A stretch of DNA of 64,000 nt from Agromyces ramosus (GTDB taxonomy: Bacteria > Actinomycetota > Actinomycetes > Actinomycetales > Microbacteriaceae): assembly GCF_004216665.1 (NCBI RefSeq), contig NZ_SGWY01000001.1:310001-374000 (forward strand), in the 5' to 3' direction. Below are positions 63,443 through 64,000 of this stretch, piece after piece. The position numbers were made by a program, and so were the translations under genes. Within the stretch, counting starts at the first letter, position 1; every line of letters begins with the position of its first letter. Below the pieces are notes generated by a model. The model saw only the letters and a list, made by a program, of their open reading frames with translations, ran no database searches and was not told the DNA's origin.

Positions 63443-63484
63443 TATAATCGAACGGCATGCTTCGTCCGTCACCTCGTGGTGACG
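63443..63484. promoter_or_regulatory. TATAAT element and CGTCACC-TCGT-GGTGACG inverted repeat
   Basis: In the 264-bp divergent gap, TATAAT (63443-63448, plus strand) overlaps TATATT (63446-63441, minus strand), so one AT-rich patch could serve both genes. A perfect 7-bp inverted repeat with a 4-nt loop (63467-63484) lies 18 bp downstream on the plus side. No clear -35 on either strand. The rest of the gap shows nothing recognisable. Confidence 0.4.
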
Positions 63485-63638
63485 TGTCGGAAATGCGGTC
63501 GAGGGGCCGCAGCGTCACGCTGGACCGCCATTGCGACGTTCGTGTCGTGGAGAGCCGACGACAAGGCCTGGCCGCGTCGCCGACGGATCGCCACGATCGG
63601 TACGACGAGCATGAGACGCAGAGTGAGAATGGTGACAG

Positions 63639-64000
63639 ATGAGCAGCGCGTACCCTACGACCGTCGTCGTTCCCCTCTACGGTGACCTCCCCTCGGCCGA
63701 GCGCTGCATCCTGAGCGTGCTCGAGACGGTCGACCTCTCGGTGCATGCCCTCCTCGTGGTCAACGACGTCGGACCCGACGCCGACGTCATGGAGCAGCGG
63801 GTCCTCGAGCTCCTCGAGGGGACCCGGAATACGCGTTACGTCCGCAACGCGGAGAACCTGGGGTTCGTCGGAACGTGCAACAGGGCCGTGGGCGAGCTCG
63901 ACACCAGCGAGAACGACATCCTCCTCCTGAACAGCGATGCCCTCCTGACCGACGGTGCGCTCGACGAGCTCTCCGAGGTGCTCCACCTCGCGGAGAAGCA
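63639..64000 (+). CDS. GT2 glycosyltransferase, truncated by window end
   Basis: The first 120 codons of a GT-A enzyme: MSSAYPTTVVVPLYGDLPSA, LLVVNDVGPDADV, NAENLGFVGTCNRAV and the metal-site LLLNSDALLTD. Family members run 280-350 residues, so most of the protein lies outside. The start is chosen by homology. No strong ribosome site is visible. It continues the polysaccharide region. Confidence 0.88.
   Translation, partial: MSSAYPTTVVVPLYGDLPSAERCILSVLETVDLSVHALLVVNDVGPDADVMEQRVLELLEGTRNTRYVRNAENLGFVGTCNRAVGELDTSENDILLLNSDALLTDGALDELSEVLHLAEK

Overview
The window is about 72% G+C by inspection, densely packed, and without tRNA, rRNA, CRISPR or insertion sequences that I can see. Gene content and order point to a high-GC actinobacterium, most likely Microbacteriaceae (Agromyces/Microbacterium-like). 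SigR/RsrA, WhiB1, PdtaS, SecA, HPF, ComF, LpqB-MtrB-MtrA, AhcY, ManB, a DUF3499 protein, WhiB2 and ManA follow much of the order known for the Mycobacterium tuberculosis Rv3219-Rv3260 region.

Layout. 1-5.8 kb: end of an MMPL exporter, the thiol-stress sigma/anti-sigma pair, then divergent aroA-rsgA and bcp. 5.8-12 kb: a small membrane protein, whiB1, the PdtaS-type kinase, a SAF/CpaE-like pair and three small conserved genes. 12-20.7 kb: secA, hpf, comF and the lpqB-mtrB-mtrA cell-envelope signalling operon, all on the minus strand. 20.9-28.3 kb: a five-gene plus-strand operon (membrane protein, DUF4129, DUF4350, MoxR ATPase, DUF58), then SpoIIM and RDD membrane proteins. 28.4-41.6 kb: ahcY, a lipoprotein, manB, DUF3499, a degenerate zincin, DUF5719, a very large membrane glycosyltransferase, whiB2, galE, a GlxA-type regulator and manA, so sugar-nucleotide supply sits beside envelope regulators. 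41.7-43 kb: an acyl-CoA dehydrogenase. 43-64 kb: a surface-polysaccharide region with two O-antigen ligase/polymerase proteins, a Wzx-like flippase, seven glycosyltransferases (one a GT2-GT4 fusion, one cut by the window edge), two GT-C-like membrane proteins, a nucleotide-sugar dehydrogenase, a sugar epimerase and a secreted five-repeat protein.

How it fits together. ManA, ManB and GalE would make mannose-1-P and UDP-galactose. The dehydrogenase and epimerase would add acidic or modified sugars. The glycosyltransferases, flippase and Wzy-like proteins would assemble and polymerise a surface glycan outside the membrane. MtrAB, WhiB1/WhiB2 and SigR control the envelope and redox state.

The most unexpected signal is a dispersed 10-mer, CGGATGCCGC (complement GCGGCATCCG). 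I counted 30 copies by eye, all between 6,234 and 47,746, against fewer than one expected by base composition. It occurs in several reading frames inside genes, and inverted pairs form two terminator hairpins. That is how DNA-uptake sequences behave in Neisseria and Pasteurellaceae. It is absent from the last 16 kb, the core of the polysaccharide locus. Other notable signals are an 18-bp palindrome inside a near-consensus promoter of whiB2, a tandem repeat that copies the 3' end of whiB1, and a set of apparent leaderless promoters.
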